From an uncultured Opitutia bacterium (GTDB taxonomy: Bacteria; Verrucomicrobiota; Verrucomicrobiia; Opitutales; Opitutaceae): a DNA stretch of 64,000 bases. The notes under the pieces were generated by a model. That model was not told the DNA's origin, did no database searches, and worked only from the letters and a program-made list of their open reading frames with translations. The translations under genes and the position numbers were made by a program. Below, piece by piece: positions 25,080 to 36,350 of this stretch (positions are counted from its first letter, which is position 1; each line of letters starts with the position of its first letter). The DNA is taken from NCBI GenBank assembly GCA_903830425.1, contig CAIKTR010000112.1, positions 1 to 64,000 of the forward strand, read 5' to 3'.

Positions 25080-26339
25080 ATGAAACTCCGGCTGCCCCAC
25101 CTCTATCTCCAGGTCCTCGTCGCGATCGGGCTCGGCGTCGCCGTCGGCTGGCTGGAGCCGGCCTGGGGCGCGTCGCTGAAGGTGCTGGGCGACGGCTTCA
25201 TCCAGCTCATCAAGATGCTGATCGCGCCGATCATCTTCGCCACGGTGGTGGCCGGGATCGGCGGCCTGGGCAACCTGCGCCAGGTCGGGCGGGTGGGGAT
25301 GAAGGCGCTGGTGTATTTTGAGCTGGTGACCACGGCGGCGCTGGCCCTCGGGCTGGTCGTGGCCCGGGTGTTCACGCCCGGCGCCGGGCTGCATGCGGCG
25401 GCGGCGGCGCTCGACGGCTCGGCCGTGGCCCAGTACGCGGGGGCGGCGAAGTCGCTCGGCGCCGTCGACTTCCTGCTGCACCTCATCCCCCGCACGTTCG
25501 TCGGCGCGTTCGTCGAGGGCGACATCCTCCAGGTGCTGGTGGTGGCCGTGCTCTTCGGGCTGGCGCTGGCCGGGCTGGGCGAGCACGGCCGGCCAATCGT
25601 CAACGGGCTCAACAACCTCGCGCGGGTGTTCTTCGGCATGGTGACCCTGGTGACCCGGCTGGCGCCGCTCGCGGCCTTTGGCGCGATGGCGTTCACCGTC
25701 GGGAAGTACGGCCTCAGCTCGCTGGCCTCGCTCGCGGGCCTGCTGGCCTGCGTCTACCTGACGTGCCTCCTCTTCATCGTGCTGGTGCTCGGCGGCATCG
25801 CCCGCGCCGGCGGCTTCAGCCTGTGGAAGCTCCTGCGCCACCTCCGCGAGGAGCTGCTGATCGTCCTCGGCACCTCGTCCTCGGAGGCGGCGCTGCCGGG
25901 CCTGATGCGCAAGCTGGAGGCCGTCGGCTGCGCCCCGCCGGTGGTCGGCATCGTCGTGCCGGCCGGCTACTCGTTCAACCTCGACGGCACCTGCATCTAC
26001 CTGACGATGGCGGCGCTCTTCGTGGCGCAGGCGACCGACACGCCCCTGACGCTGGCCGGGCAGCTCGGGCTGCTGGCCGTGCTGCTGCTGACGTCGAAGG
26101 GCGCGGCGGGCGTGACCGGCAGCGGCTTCATCGTGCTGGCGGCGACGCTGGCGGCGACCGGCACGATCCCGGTGGCCGGCCTGGCGCTGATCCTCGGCGT
26201 CGACCGGTTCATGTCGGAGGCGCGGGCCCTCACCAATTTCATCGGCAACGCCGTAGCCACCCTGATCGTGGCGAAGTGGGACGGCGCGTTTGACGCGACC
26301 AAGGCCGGTGCCATCCTGGCGCGGCCCCCGGGCTTATGA
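25080..26339 (+). CDS. DctA-type dicarboxylate/amino acid:cation symporter (DAACS family)
   Basis: A 419-residue inner-membrane symporter with eight helices and two re-entrant loops expected for the GltPh fold. The hallmark segments are TSSSEAALP (re-entrant hairpin 1), GYSFNLDGTCIYLTMA (TM7), TSKGAAGVTGSGFIVLAATL (hairpin 2) and GVDRFMSEARALTNFIGNAVATLIVAKW (TM8). The last is very close to C4-dicarboxylate carrier DctA rather than the glutamate carrier GltP. It would import aspartate, succinate, fumarate or malate with H+ or Na+. Within the operon it fits uptake of acidic products of isoaspartyl or glutamyl peptide cleavage. Its stop overlaps the next start (26336-26339). Confidence 0.9.
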   Translation: MKLRLPHLYLQVLVAIGLGVAVGWLEPAWGASLKVLGDGFIQLIKMLIAPIIFATVVAGIGGLGNLRQVGRVGMKALVYFELVTTAALALGLVVARVFTPGAGLHAAAAALDGSAVAQYAGAAKSLGAVDFLLHLIPRTFVGAFVEGDILQVLVVAVLFGLALAGLGEHGRPIVNGLNNLARVFFGMVTLVTRLAPLAAFGAMAFTVGKYGLSSLASLAGLLACVYLTCLLFIVLVLGGIARAGGFSLWKLLRHLREELLIVLGTSSSEAALPGLMRKLEAVGCAPPVVGIVVPAGYSFNLDGTCIYLTMAALFVAQATDTPLTLAGQLGLLAVLLLTSKGAAGVTGSGFIVLAATLAATGTIPVAGLALILGVDRFMSEARALTNFIGNAVATLIVAKWDGAFDATKAGAILARPPGL

Positions 26340-28093
26340 TGACCGCCGGCCTTGGCCTCCGCCCCCCAGTTGCCCGGCCCGGACTCCGGTCCGGCCGGCC
26401 GCGCCGCGGGTCGGTGGTCCGGCTCGGGTGGCTGTTCTTGGTGCTGGCGCTCGTGGCGGCGGGCCAGGTGCCCGTCCGGGTCGAGCCCGTGGCCGGCCGG
26501 CACGGTATGGTCGTGGCGGGGCATCCCCAGGCGGCGCAGGCCGGGATCGAGGTCCTGCGGGCGGGGGGCACGGCGGTCGACGCGGCCATCGCCGTCTCGC
26601 TCTCGCTGGGCGTGGCGGAGCCGTACGGCTCCGGGCTCGGCGGCAAGCTCATGCTGCTGTATTACGAGGCCGCGACGGGGCGGACCTACGCGCTGGACGC
26701 GATGGACGCGGCCGGCTCGCTCGAGGTGGCGGCGTACCTGCGCCGGCCGGAGGACGACCACAGCTACGGCTATGGCGCGGTCTGCGTGCCGGGCCTGGCG
26801 GCCGGGCTGTGGACGGCGCACGAGCGGTGGGGCCGGCGGAAATGGGCCGACGACGTGGCGCCCGCCCTGCGGCTGGCGCGCGAGGGGTTTGAGGTGCTGC
26901 CGAAGACCCGCGAGTTCTTTGCCGAGCAGGAGAAGAAGCTGCGCCGGGGCGACGCGGAGATCGCGCGGCTCTACCTGCCCGGCGGCCAGCTGCCGGTGGT
27001 GGGGACGCGCCTGCCGAACCCGGATCTGGCGCACACGCTGGAGCTGCTGGCGCAGCGCGGGCGCGCGGGCTTCTACCGCGGCCCGGTGGCCGCGGCGATC
27101 GTCGCGGCCTCGCAGCGGGGCGGAGGGACGCTGACCCTCGACGACCTGGCCCGCTACGAGGCGCGGGTGGTCGAGCCCATCGGCATCGACTTCCGCGGCT
27201 ACCAGCTGCGGTCGAGCCCGCCGCCGACCAGCGGGGCGCCGCTGTTCCTGACCATCATGAAGGTGCTGGAGGCGGAGACCTTCGCCGGCGGGCCGCTGCG
27301 CTCCGCCGCCAACCTCGACCGGCTCGGCCGGGTCTGGCGCGAGGTGCAGACCCGGGTCCAGCGCGGCATCGCCGACGTGCCCGAGGCGCGGTTCAACTTT
27401 GAAAAGCTGGTGGCGCCGGACTCCCTCCGGGAGATCCGCGCCCGCGCCAGCGCGCCCGCGGTGCCCGCCGCCGCCGGGCTGGAGGACAGCGGCGCGTCCG
27501 CCAGCGCGATGGCGGCCACCACCCATTTCCTGGTCGCGGACGCCGCGGGCAACCTGGTGTGCGCGACGCAGTCCCAGAGCCTGCATTTCGGGGCGGGCGT
27601 GGTGCCGCCCGGCACCGGCGTGGTGCTCAACGACTCGATGAGCAACTTTGCGTTCACCGAGCCGCGGAGCGTGAACTTCGTGGCCCCGGGCAAGCGCCCG
27701 CGCAGCACCGTCGCCCCCGTGATCGTGTTCCGTGCGGGCCGGCCGGTCCTCGCGCTCGGCATCCCCGGCGCGGCCCGCATCCCGACCGCGCTGCTGCAGG
27801 TCCTGCTCGACCGGCTGGTGCTGGACCGCCCGCTGGCCGAGGCGATCGGCGACACCCGCGTGCACTTCAACCGCAACTGGCGCCGCGACGACGAGGAGTC
27901 GATCGAGGCGGAGGCGTCGTTTCCGGCGGCCGAGGCGGCGGCGCTGCGCCGGCTGGGCTGGAAGGTCGACCTGACGGAGCCCGCGGGCACCGGCCGGCTC
28001 TTTGGCGGCGTCAATGCGATCGAGTGCCGGCGGGACGGCGGCTACACGGGCTACGCCGATCCGCGCCGCACCAACGCCGCGATCGGCTACTGA
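26336..28093 (+). CDS. Gamma-glutamyltransferase-fold Ntn hydrolase, non-canonical pocket
   Basis: A 585-residue precursor. After a 27-residue basic N terminus comes a hydrophobic segment (LGWLFLVLALVAAG), so export or anchoring is likely. Family features are PQAAQAGIEVLRAGGTAVDAAIA, GSGLGGKL, PPPTSGA, the self-cleavage site before T395 in AATTHFLVADAAGN, GTGVVLNDSM and the C-terminal GGVNAIECRRDGGYTGYADPRR. Set against E. coli GGT from memory, the Arg that grips the gamma-glutamyl alpha-carboxylate (R114) is M123 here, and N411, Q430, D433 and S463 are also replaced. The catalytic Thr is kept, so it is likely an active hydrolase or acylase with a different acyl specificity. It is the last gene of the operon. 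Confidence 0.88.
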   Translation: MMTAGLGLRPPVARPGLRSGRPRRGSVVRLGWLFLVLALVAAGQVPVRVEPVAGRHGMVVAGHPQAAQAGIEVLRAGGTAVDAAIAVSLSLGVAEPYGSGLGGKLMLLYYEAATGRTYALDAMDAAGSLEVAAYLRRPEDDHSYGYGAVCVPGLAAGLWTAHERWGRRKWADDVAPALRLAREGFEVLPKTREFFAEQEKKLRRGDAEIARLYLPGGQLPVVGTRLPNPDLAHTLELLAQRGRAGFYRGPVAAAIVAASQRGGGTLTLDDLARYEARVVEPIGIDFRGYQLRSSPPPTSGAPLFLTIMKVLEAETFAGGPLRSAANLDRLGRVWREVQTRVQRGIADVPEARFNFEKLVAPDSLREIRARASAPAVPAAAGLEDSGASASAMAATTHFLVADAAGNLVCATQSQSLHFGAGVVPPGTGVVLNDSMSNFAFTEPRSVNFVAPGKRPRSTVAPVIVFRAGRPVLALGIPGAARIPTALLQVLLDRLVLDRPLAEAIGDTRVHFNRNWRRDDEESIEAEASFPAAEAAALRRLGWKVDLTEPAGTGRLFGGVNAIECRRDGGYTGYADPRRTNAAIGY

Positions 28094-28108
28094 GCGGCGG
28101 CGGGCCGG

Positions 28109-28273
28109 TCAGGGGAAGCGCCGGGCGAACTTCCAGCCGGCCCAGACTCCCACCAGGCTGCCGAGGCTGCTGACGACAAAACACCAGCCGAAGCCCGCGC
28201 CGAAGTAATCGGGGAGCGCCCAGCCGGCGTAGCCCCCGACCGTGGTGCCGACGAGGATGCAGAGCCGGTTCAT
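28109..28273 (-). CDS. Small two-helix membrane protein (54 residues)
   Basis: A short gene on the minus strand, ATG at 28273 and TGA at 28109-28111, checked codon by codon. The protein begins [20 protein letters not shown] and has two hydrophobic segments (residues about 4-20 and 26-46) separated by PDYFGAGFG, with glycine zipper-like spacing and a basic C terminus (WKFARRFP). The glycine-rich helices and positive-inside tail suggest a small inner-membrane protein. It converges on the GGT-fold gene (15 bp) and diverges from pckG (168 bp). Function unknown. Confidence 0.65.
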   Translation of the reverse strand: MNRLCILVGTTVGGYAGWALPDYFGAGFGWCFVVSSLGSLVGVWAGWKFARRFP

Positions 28274-28441
28274 GGGCGGGGGCGGGCGGGCGGCACGGGG
28301 CGCAGGCGCATGCCCGCAGGCTGGGCCGGGCCGGCGGGGCGCGCGAGCCGCATCTTATGCGGGGAAAAGCCGGGCTTCATTGGAGGGGGGACCGCCCGAA
28401 TTCCCGTTTACTCGCCCGGGGCCCCCGACCAAGTTAGGTCC

Positions 28442-30268
28442 ATGGAAAAACGACACCCGGCCAGGCCCCTGAGCAAGAACCCACACCTGCTGCGCTGGGT
28501 CGAGAAGATGGTGGCGCTCTGCCAGCCCGAGGCGCTCCACTGGGTGGACGGCTCCCAGGCGGAATACGAGGACCTCTGCGCCCAGCTGGTGGCCAAGGGC
28601 ACGTTCACCAAGCTCAACCCGCAGAAGTGGCCGGGCTGCTATTACGCGCGCTCCGACGCCAGCGACGTGGCCCGGGTGGAGGACCGCACCTACATCTGCA
28701 GCCAGTCCAAGGACGCCGCCGGCCCGACGAACAACTGGGTCAATCCCTACGAGATGAAGAAGACCCTGCGCGGGCTGTTCAGCGGCTGCATGCGGGGCCG
28801 GACGATGTACGTGCTGGCCTACAGCATGGGCCCCATCGGCTCGCCCATGTCGCAGATCGGCGTGCAGCTGACCGACTCGGCCTACGTGGTCGTCAACACG
28901 CGCATCATGGCGCGGCTCGGCCAGCGGGTGTTCGACCTGATCGACGAGGACTTCAAGCGCGTCGTCCCCTGCATGCACTCGGTGGGCCGGCCGCTGGCCA
29001 AGGGGCAGGCGGACGTCGCCTGGCCCTGCAACCAGGAGAAGTACATCGTGCACTTCCCGGAGACGCGCGAGATCTGGAGCTTCGGGTCCGGCTACGGCGG
29101 CAACGCGCTGCTGGGCAAGAAGTGCTTCGCGCTGCGCATCGCCAGCGCGATGGCGCGCGACGAGGGCTGGATGGCCGAGCACATGCTCATCCTCGGGGTG
29201 GAGAATCCCCAGGGGGAGAAGACCTACGTGGCGGCGGCCTTCCCCAGCGCCTGCGGCAAGACCAACTTCGCCATGCTCATCCCGCCGAAGAGCCTGGCGC
29301 GGAAGGGCTGGAAGGTCTGGACGGTGGGCGACGACATCGCGTGGATCAAGCCCGGGGCCGACGGCCGGCTGCATGCGATCAACCCGGAGGCCGGCTTCTT
29401 CGGCGTCGCGCCGGGCACGAGCCACTCGACCAACCCGAACGCCATGGCGTCGCTGGCGCGGAACACGATCTTCACGAACGTCGCGCTCACGCCCGACGGC
29501 GGCGTCTGGTGGGAGGGCATGACCGGGGAGGCCCCGGCCGAGTGCCTCGACTGGCAGGGCAAGCGCTGGACGCCCGAGATGGCGCTCCAGACCGGCGCGA
29601 AGGCCGCGCATGCGAACTCCCGCTTCACCGCGCCGGCGTCGCAATGCCCGACGATTGATCCGGACTGGGAGAAGCCCGAGGGGGTGCCGATCAGCGCCTT
29701 CATCTTCGGCGGCCGGCGCGCCACCACCATGCCGCTGATCTTCCAGGCGTTCAACTGGTCGAGCGGCGTCTACGTGGGGGCGACGATGGGCTCCGAGATG
29801 ACCGCCGCCGCGGCCGGCACGATCGGCAAGGTCCGGCGCGACCCCTTCGCCATGCTGCCCTTCTGCGGCTACCACATGGGCGACTACTTCCGCCACTGGA
29901 TCAACATGCAGCGCAGCCTCACCGAAACCCCGCGCATCTTCCACGTGAACTGGTTCCGCAAGGACAAGGAGGGCAAGTTCATGTGGCCCGGCTTCTCGGA
30001 AAACATGCGCGTGCTGAAGTGGATCGTCGACCGCGCCAAGGGCGGCGGCCGCGCCAAGGAGACCCCGATCGGCTGGCAGCCGCACTACGAGGACCTCGAC
30101 TGGGAGGGGATGGATTTCCCGCGGGAAAAATTCGACGAGCTGCAGGCCTTCGACCGCGCCGCGTGGCGCGCCGAGGTGCTGGGCCACGAGGAGCTGTTCA
30201 TCGACCTGCATGCGCACCTGCCCAAGGAGCTCATGTTCGAGCGCGAGCTGCTGATCTGCCGGATGTAG
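28442..30268 (+). CDS. pckG: Phosphoenolpyruvate carboxykinase, GTP type
   Basis: A 608-residue enzyme converting oxaloacetate plus GTP to PEP, CO2 and GDP, the entry to gluconeogenesis. Length and motifs are those of the GTP class: [18 protein letters not shown] near the N terminus, [18 protein letters not shown], the P-loop FPSACGKTN with C271 and K273 (the hyper-reactive Cys of this class), [20 protein letters not shown] and [11 protein letters not shown]. The start is the ATG at 28442; the frame is open 132 nt upstream, but without sequence expected for the family. It stands alone on a short transcript. Together with PutA, DctA and the peptidases it fits growth on amino acids and C4 acids. 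Cytoplasmic. Confidence 0.96.
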   Translation: MEKRHPARPLSKNPHLLRWVEKMVALCQPEALHWVDGSQAEYEDLCAQLVAKGTFTKLNPQKWPGCYYARSDASDVARVEDRTYICSQSKDAAGPTNNWVNPYEMKKTLRGLFSGCMRGRTMYVLAYSMGPIGSPMSQIGVQLTDSAYVVVNTRIMARLGQRVFDLIDEDFKRVVPCMHSVGRPLAKGQADVAWPCNQEKYIVHFPETREIWSFGSGYGGNALLGKKCFALRIASAMARDEGWMAEHMLILGVENPQGEKTYVAAAFPSACGKTNFAMLIPPKSLARKGWKVWTVGDDIAWIKPGADGRLHAINPEAGFFGVAPGTSHSTNPNAMASLARNTIFTNVALTPDGGVWWEGMTGEAPAECLDWQGKRWTPEMALQTGAKAAHANSRFTAPASQCPTIDPDWEKPEGVPISAFIFGGRRATTMPLIFQAFNWSSGVYVGATMGSEMTAAAAGTIGKVRRDPFAMLPFCGYHMGDYFRHWINMQRSLTETPRIFHVNWFRKDKEGKFMWPGFSENMRVLKWIVDRAKGGGRAKETPIGWQPHYEDLDWEGMDFPREKFDELQAFDRAAWRAEVLGHEELFIDLHAHLPKELMFERELLICRM

Positions 30269-30320
30269 GCGCCCAAAAAAACTTGTGGAACGCGGCCGGC
30301 GGCGCACGGTTCACAGCCCC

Positions 30321-31136
30321 ATGCTCCGCCGCCTCGCCCTCCTCGCCTGCCTCGTGCTCCGGCCGCCCGGCGCCGCCGGGGCCGAGCCGGCCGGCGCGGA
30401 CGGCCTCCCGCCGCCGCTGCTGCACGCGGCCCTCGGCCGGCTGGCCGGGGACTTCGACCGCTGGGCCTACACCGAAACCCGGCTGCGCACCGACGAGCAG
30501 GGCGTGCCCCAGCCCGAGACCGTCATCCGCTTCGACCCGTCCCAGCCCTACGCCGAGCAGTACCGGCCGCTGAAGATCAAGGGCCGGCCGCCGACCGAGC
30601 GGCAGCTGCGCGAGTACCGCCGCCGCGGCGTGAAGCGCGGCGAGAAGCTGGCGCGGGAGGAGGCCGAGGGCAAAATCCCGGGCAGCGAGCTGCCGCGCTT
30701 CAGCGTCAACGGCGGCAACGCCGCGATCGACCTCGCCCGCGCCACCGTCGTCGGCGAGAGCGCGACCAGCGTCACCTACGAGGTGCCCCTGCGCTACGAC
30801 GGGCGCGGCAACCTGCCGGTGGAAAAACTCCAGCTGCTGGCGCGGGTCAACAAGGCCCAGCGCGCCTTCGAGAACGTCGCCCTCAAGGTGCGCAGCGCGT
30901 TCCGCGTGAAGCTGGTCGTCAAGGTCCGGACCGGCGAGGCGAACCTCGACTTCGCGTCGGTGGACCCGGCGCAGGCCCCGGTGCTGACGGCGGTGTCGGG
31001 CGACGCGACGGCCACCGTGTTCTTCGTGAAGTTCGGCGGCAGCTTCGACGTGAAGCGCACGGATTTCCGGCGGGTCAAGCCGTACAGCGAGCGTTTTGGC
31101 GTGAAGATCGGCCCGCTCAAGGCGCTGGATTTCTGA
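30321..31136 (+). CDS. Exported protein of unknown function
   Basis: A 271-residue protein with a signal peptide (MLRRLALLACLVLRPPGAAG) and no family I recognise. The mature part begins with a helix (LLHAALGRLAGDFDRWAYTE) and a Lys/Arg/Glu-rich segment (TERQLREYRRRGVKRGEKLA). A beta-rich domain follows with strands SVTYEVPLRYDG, VEKLQLLARVNKAQ, FRVKLVVKVRTGEANLDF and ATVFFVKFGGSFDVKR, which could be a lipocalin-like or START-like barrel. It follows pckG by 52 bp, where an A-run and a TTGTGG element suggest its own promoter. Probably periplasmic. Confidence 0.75.
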   Translation: MLRRLALLACLVLRPPGAAGAEPAGADGLPPPLLHAALGRLAGDFDRWAYTETRLRTDEQGVPQPETVIRFDPSQPYAEQYRPLKIKGRPPTERQLREYRRRGVKRGEKLAREEAEGKIPGSELPRFSVNGGNAAIDLARATVVGESATSVTYEVPLRYDGRGNLPVEKLQLLARVNKAQRAFENVALKVRSAFRVKLVVKVRTGEANLDFASVDPAQAPVLTAVSGDATATVFFVKFGGSFDVKRTDFRRVKPYSERFGVKIGPLKALDF

Positions 31137-31213
31137 CCGGCGCGCCGGGGACGGGCCGGGCGGAGGGCCAAAACAGGGCTAAGCCCGGGGGCCGACCGTG
31201 CCGAAGATGAGGG

Positions 31214-32068
31214 ATGCCCTCGCCCCGCTTCCAGGCTCCGCTTGAACCCGACCAGATCATCCAGCTGGGCGGCGCGCTGGTGCCCGCCGCGGCCACCCTC
31301 GGCCGCCTGCGCCTGCTCCTGACGGAGCCGAGCACGGACCTGGACGAGATCGTCAACCTGATCCGGCTCGATCCGGCGCTGACGTTCCATGTGGTGCGGC
31401 TGAGCAACAGCGTGCTGTTCGGCACGCGGGAGCGCCAGGACACCCTGGAGGGCGCGGTGGGCCGCATGGGGCTGATCGAGATCTACCAGCTGGTCGGCCT
31501 GGCCGCGACCAAGCAGCTCTGCCAGCGCGACCTGCCCACCTACCGGCTCAAGGCCGCGCGCCTCTGGGAAAACTCCGTGGCCACGGCGGCGGCGGCCGAG
31601 GTGCTGGCGCGGCCGGCGGGCGGGGACGCGGGCCTGAGCTACGCCACCGGGCTGCTGCGCAACCTCGGCGCCGTGATCATCGACGGCTGCTCCGCCGGCA
31701 CGGTCTACCCCGGGGAGGCCGAGTGGCCGCTGGTGTCGGAATGGGAGCGGGAGGTGTTCGGCCTGACGGCGGCGGAGGTGACGGCGACCCTGCTCGACCA
31801 CTGGCGCTTTCCCGCGGAGCTGGTGGACGCGGTGCGCGCGCACCACGAGCCCTTTGCCGAGCCGGCGTCCAACGTCGGCGCGTGCGTGCTCAACCTGGCC
31901 TGCGGGGTGGCCGCCCGGTTCGGCCTCGACCTGCCGGGCGAGACCGGGCACTGGGCCCGGAGCGAGGCCAAGCTGACGCTGGCGGGGGTGACGGACGAGG
32001 TGCTGGAGCAGTGCGCGGAGCATGCGCGCGCGCACTACCTGGCGCTCTGCGCCTCGCTGCACAGCTAG
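31214..32068 (+). CDS. HDOD domain protein
   Basis: A 284-residue protein dominated by an HDOD domain (an HD-related output domain lacking the catalytic HD). Recognisable parts are the N-terminal helices LDEIVNLIRLDPALTFHVVRLSNSVLF and VGRMGLIEIYQLVGLAATKQL, then SYATGLLRNLGAVIID, EVTATLLDHWRFPAELVDAVRAHH and the C-terminal helices. HDOD proteins act in signalling, often linked to cyclic-di-GMP or chemotaxis circuits. There is no receiver or GGDEF domain fused, so the input is unknown. It converges on the PutA gene with a 20 bp gap. Confidence 0.88.
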   Translation: MPSPRFQAPLEPDQIIQLGGALVPAAATLGRLRLLLTEPSTDLDEIVNLIRLDPALTFHVVRLSNSVLFGTRERQDTLEGAVGRMGLIEIYQLVGLAATKQLCQRDLPTYRLKAARLWENSVATAAAAEVLARPAGGDAGLSYATGLLRNLGAVIIDGCSAGTVYPGEAEWPLVSEWEREVFGLTAAEVTATLLDHWRFPAELVDAVRAHHEPFAEPASNVGACVLNLACGVAARFGLDLPGETGHWARSEAKLTLAGVTDEVLEQCAEHARAHYLALCASLHS

Positions 32069-32088
32069 CCCGTCCGGTCCCGGGCCGG

Positions 32089-35085
<2,997 letters not shown>

Positions 35086-35253
35086 GGGGTGGAGTTTTTG
35101 CCGAGTTTCGCCGGGGGGGGCCGAATAGGCAAGGGCGGGCGGGTACGCCAAAGGGAGCAAAACGGTGGCCGGGGGGACCTTATGCGCTCGCCCCCCGTCG
35201 GCCGGGGGGGCAGAAACATTCCTGCGACTTTCCGGCCCGGGCCGTGTTCTGGC

Positions 35254-35856
35254 ATGAACGATGAACCTCCAGTGCAAACACCACCCTCGGGGCTGATCCC
35301 TCCGGCCGACTTCACCACGTTCATGCGCGCCTATCAGGACATGGTCTACTCCACCGCCGTCCGACTCGTGAAAAACGAGGCCCAGGCGGAGGACATCTCG
35401 CAGGATGTCTTCCTCAAGGCGCATGAGCACTTCGCCACCCTGGCCGCCAGCCCGACGGCCGGCGGCTGGCTGAAGACCGTCACCACCAACCTCGCGCTCA
35501 ACCACCTCACGCGCTACCGCAACCGCTGGCGGTTCTTCTCGGAATTCCGCCGCGACGACAGCGGAGGGGGGGAGGCCGACGCCCCGGAGGTCGACTTTGC
35601 CGCGCCCGACACCTTTTTCGCGGGCATCGCGGCCGACGAGCGCCGGACGCTGGTGGAGCAGGCCCTGGCGAAGCTGCCCGAGCACCAGCGCGTGCCGCTC
35701 GTGCTGTTCCATTTTGAAGACCTGCCCTACGACGAAATCGCCCGGAAGCTCCGCGTCTCGCTGGCCAAGGTGAAGACCGACATCCTCCGCGCCCGCGCCG
35801 CCCTGGCCCAGATCCTCGCGCACCAGGGCCGCTCCGTCGAAGACCTCAACTCCTGA
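35254..35856 (+). CDS. ECF sigma-70 family RNA polymerase sigma factor
   Basis: A 200-residue ECF sigma factor. Region 2 lies in residues about 20-90 (FTTFMRAYQDMVYSTAVRLVKNEAQAEDISQDVFLKA, with the -10 recognition helix). Region 4 is in about 130-190 (LAKLPEHQRVPLVLFHFEDLPYDEIARKLRVSLAKVKTDILRAR). There is no region 1 or 3. It is followed 5 bp later by a membrane protein whose N terminus looks like an anti-sigma domain, then by a beta-helix/RDD membrane protein. The upstream region 35173-35200 has a GGGGACC element and a CGTCGG element 16-17 bp apart that could be an autoregulated ECF promoter, a weak prediction. The signal is probably envelope-related. Confidence 0.92.
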   Translation: MNDEPPVQTPPSGLIPPADFTTFMRAYQDMVYSTAVRLVKNEAQAEDISQDVFLKAHEHFATLAASPTAGGWLKTVTTNLALNHLTRYRNRWRFFSEFRRDDSGGGEADAPEVDFAAPDTFFAGIAADERRTLVEQALAKLPEHQRVPLVLFHFEDLPYDEIARKLRVSLAKVKTDILRARAALAQILAHQGRSVEDLNS

Positions 35857-35861
35857 CCGCC

Positions 35862-36323
35862 ATGAAAAATTCCCCCGCCGAGCTCGAGCAGATCATCCAC
35901 CAGACCCTGCGGTCCCTGCCGGCCCACCGGGCGCCGCACTCCCTCGAGGTGCGCGTGCTTGCGGCCGTCGCCGCCCGCGCCGCGCGGCCGTGGTGGCGGC
36001 AGTCCTTCGCCCAGTGGCCCCTGGCCGCCCGCGTGGCGTTTGTCCTCAGCTCCGCCGGCCTGGCCAAGCTGGTGCTGCTGGCCACGGTCTGGGTCATGGC
36101 GGGCTTCGACCGCGCCCTGTACACCAGCGCCTTCAGCCGCCAGCCCGCCTGGCTCGAGACGGCCGCCGACCTCGTGCAGGGCCTCGCCGCCTGCGGCGGC
36201 AGCCTCTACCGGAGCATCCCGACGCTCTGGCTGTATGGCGGCCTCGCCTTTGTCGCGATGATGTACCTCGCCCTCTTCGGCCTCGGCGCCGCCGCCTACC
36301 GGACCCTCTACGCCAACCGCTAA
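35862..36323 (+). CDS. Membrane protein, probable anti-sigma factor
   Basis: A 153-residue protein with a cytoplasmic N-terminal segment (ELEQIIHQTLRSLPAHRAP, LEVRVLAAVAARAARPWWRQ) and three hydrophobic stretches: FVLSSAGLAKLVLLATVWVMA, LVQGLAACGGSLYRSIPTLW and FVAMMYLALFGLGAAAYRTL. The layout (short cytoplasmic helical domain, then membrane helices, directly after an ECF sigma gene) is that of anti-sigma factors. No HxxxCxxC zinc motif is present, so it is not of the ZAS class. The assignment rests on gene order and topology. Confidence 0.65.
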   Translation: MKNSPAELEQIIHQTLRSLPAHRAPHSLEVRVLAAVAARAARPWWRQSFAQWPLAARVAFVLSSAGLAKLVLLATVWVMAGFDRALYTSAFSRQPAWLETAADLVQGLAACGGSLYRSIPTLWLYGGLAFVAMMYLALFGLGAAAYRTLYANR

Positions 36324-36350
36324 CTCCTCCCTCTCCCCAACTGCCCTGCC

